From: Streptomyces sp. C10-9-1
GTDB lineage: Bacteria > Actinomycetota > Actinomycetes > Streptomycetales > Streptomycetaceae
Length of the DNA stretch: 64,000 nt
Direction: 5' to 3'
NCBI RefSeq assembly: GCF_024497955.1
Contig: NZ_JANHKP010000001.1
Location: 1-64,000 of the forward strand
The translations under genes were made by a program, and so were the position numbers. The first letter of the stretch is position 1, and every line of letters starts with the position of its first letter. Of the stretch, positions 62,818 through 64,000 are shown in pieces. Below the pieces are notes generated by a model. The model saw nothing but the letters and a program-made list of their open reading frames with translations, made no database searches and was not told the DNA's origin.

Positions 62818-63633
62818 TCAGGGCTTGCGGCCGACCGCCCCGTACAGGGAGATCACGGCGCCCTCCAGCACGGCCTCGTCGGCGGCCAGTTCGGGGTGCC
62901 ACCCGGTCACCTGCACGACGCCGGGGTCGACCAGTTCCAGGCCCTCGAAGAAGCGGCCCACCTCGGCGTGGGTGCGCGGCGCCAGGGTGACGCCGCTCGC
63001 CTTGTACATCTGCACGCCGGTCATCACGGCCGCCGGGTCGAGGTCGGCCGTGAGCTGGGAGAGCACCAGGTAGCTCCCGGAGGGCAGCGCCCGGACGAGC
63101 TCGGCCACCAGGTCGTAGGGCCGGTCCTCGTCGCCCAGGAAGTGGGTCAGCGCCACCAGCGACAGGGCCACGGGGCGGCCGAAGTCCAGGGTCCTGCGGG
63201 CCTCCTGCAGGATGCGCCCGGGATCGCGGACGTCGGCCTGGATGTAGTCCGTCGCGCCCTCGGGGGTGCTGCGCAGCAGCGCCGCGGCGTGGGTGAGGAC
63301 GATGGGGTCGTTGTCGGTGTACACGATCCGCGCGGCCGGGTCCGCGGCCTGGGCTATCTGGTGGAGGTTCGGCTCGGTCGGGATGCCGGTGCCGATGTCG
63401 AGGTACTGCCGGACACCGGCCTGCCCCGCGAGCCAGCGGACCACCCGCTGCATGAACCAGCGGTTGGTGCGGGCGACGTGCTGTGCCGTCCCGTCCACTC
63501 CCATGATCCGGCGCCCGAGCTGCTCGTCCACCGGGTAGTTGTCCTTGCCGCCGAGGTACCAGTCGTAGACGCGGGCCGGATGCGGCCTGCTCGTGTCGAT
63601 CCGCGAGAAGGCGGCCGGATCGGTCCCGGTCAT
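62818..63633 (-). CDS. SAM-dependent methyltransferase (Streptomyces DUF574 type)
   Basis: 271 residues. The N-terminus has the signature RPHPARVYDWYLGGKDNYPVD of this actinomycete-expanded family, followed by the SAM loop YLDIGTGIPTEPNLHQIA, IVYTDNDPIVL and DYIQADVRDPG. The acceptor is unknown; genomes of Streptomyces carry many paralogues. It is a single gene with a clean ATG at 63633. Confidence 0.92.
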   Translation of the reverse strand: MTGTDPAAFSRIDTSRPHPARVYDWYLGGKDNYPVDEQLGRRIMGVDGTAQHVARTNRWFMQRVVRWLAGQAGVRQYLDIGTGIPTEPNLHQIAQAADPAARIVYTDNDPIVLTHAAALLRSTPEGATDYIQADVRDPGRILQEARRTLDFGRPVALSLVALTHFLGDEDRPYDLVAELVRALPSGSYLVLSQLTADLDPAAVMTGVQMYKASGVTLAPRTHAEVGRFFEGLELVDPGVVQVTGWHPELAADEAVLEGAVISLYGAVGRKP

Positions 63634-63802
63634 GGTCGGACTCCCTCACTGGTCGGCGTGCGGGGGACGGGGCCCCCGCAGCGGTCGACCAGTGATCTTC
63701 GCAGGCGGGCGGGTCGGGGGCAAGCAACTCCGTTGCGCAGTGGCAGGGTTGGCGGGAGTCGGCCTCGAAGGCCCTGGTGCCCGGCCGGTCGGTCCGGCGG
63801 GC

Positions 63803-64000
63803 TCAGCCGGAGGGTGCCGTCAGCACCGGGCAGGGGACGCCGACACGCGCGTCGAGGTCGGCTCGCAGGGCCGCGAGTTCGGCCATGCGCTCGTCGATGA
63901 GGCGGATCCTCTCGCGGAGCAGCGCGTCCAGCGCCTCGGCGGCGTCCGCGGCCCCGCGGACGCCTTCGCCGTGCTGCGCGATCTCCGCGAGGGTGAAGCC
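63803..64000 (-). CDS. C-terminal part of a MerR-type regulator (cut by window edge)
   Basis: 65 residues and a stop are visible. They begin GFTLAEIAQHGEGVRG, followed by a coiled-coil ALLRERIRLIDERMAELAALRADLDARVG and end CPVLTAPSG. GFTLAEI followed by a long dimerisation helix is the usual second half of a MerR protein; a Cys near the end could bind metal. The DNA-binding half lies outside the window. Confidence 0.7.
   Translation of the reverse strand, partial: GFTLAEIAQHGEGVRGAADAAEALDALLRERIRLIDERMAELAALRADLDARVGVPCPVLTAPSG

Overview
The window is about 64 kb of a very GC-rich actinomycete chromosome, almost certainly a Streptomyces. Supporting this are a WhiB-like regulator, an SsgA-like sporulation protein, a WhiJ-type XRE/DUF397/histidine-kinase-like ATPase locus, one complete mce lipid-import operon, NHEJ-type LigD polymerase and ligase genes, many GTG/TTG starts, 4-base stop/start overlaps and long GC-rich hairpin terminators. 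No rRNA, tRNA, CRISPR array, transposase or prophage was recognised. It reads as ordinary core chromosome with a few accessory or decaying loci.

Left part (1-20.4 kb): a secreted sphingomyelinase-type phosphodiesterase whose start codon is cut by the window edge; a macrodomain ADP-ribose hydrolase divergent from a MerR regulator; a leftward fatty-acid breakdown operon (alpha-methylacyl-CoA racemase-like, acyl-CoA dehydrogenase, thiolase, FadB-like); a saccharopine-dehydrogenase-like reductase; endonuclease V; a YciI protein; a broken delta-60/DUF11 secreted protein with a His-rich tail; an SsgA-like protein behind a Crp-type site; an ABC-F ribosome-protection gene with a WblC-like promoter and a tiny upstream ORF; a stearoyl-ACP-type desaturase behind a repeated TACG/CGTA operator; a degenerate SDR with a zinc ribbon; a WhiB paralogue; a 7-TM MAB_1171c-family protein; and a GNAT gene frameshifted at a G6 tract.

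Middle part (20.4-40.3 kb): LigD polymerase and a stand-alone ATP-dependent ligase are divergent. They are followed by a 13-gene leftward mce operon (Mkl ATPase, YrbE A/B, MceA-F, four Mce-associated proteins and a lytic transglycosylase), almost every junction of which overlaps. Upstream lie a DUF6801 secreted protein, a small secreted protein and a divergent PucR-type regulator.

Right part (40.3-64 kb): a diacylglycerol-kinase-like enzyme; an MDR oxidoreductase divergent from its likely HxlR repressor; YchJ; a GH4 phospho-glycosidase; a WhiJ-type locus; a MmyB-type ligand-binding protein without a helix-turn-helix; a four-gene operon XRE regulator - ImmA/IrrE-like protease - 7-TM MAB_1171c protein - FAD monooxygenase, the best candidate for an undescribed system (its 7-TM gene is the paralogue of the orphan at 18.3 kb); a second G6-frameshifted membrane protein; a MarR-GNAT fusion with a perfect palindrome on its start codon; an ATPase with an acidic repeat tail; a giant LuxR (LAL) regulator; a sulfur module (cysteine dioxygenase, YeiH-type exporter, LysR regulator); a SAM methyltransferase; and the end of a MerR-type regulator.

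Calls come from reading motifs, frames and spacing only. Orthology statements are from memory of the families and were not searched.
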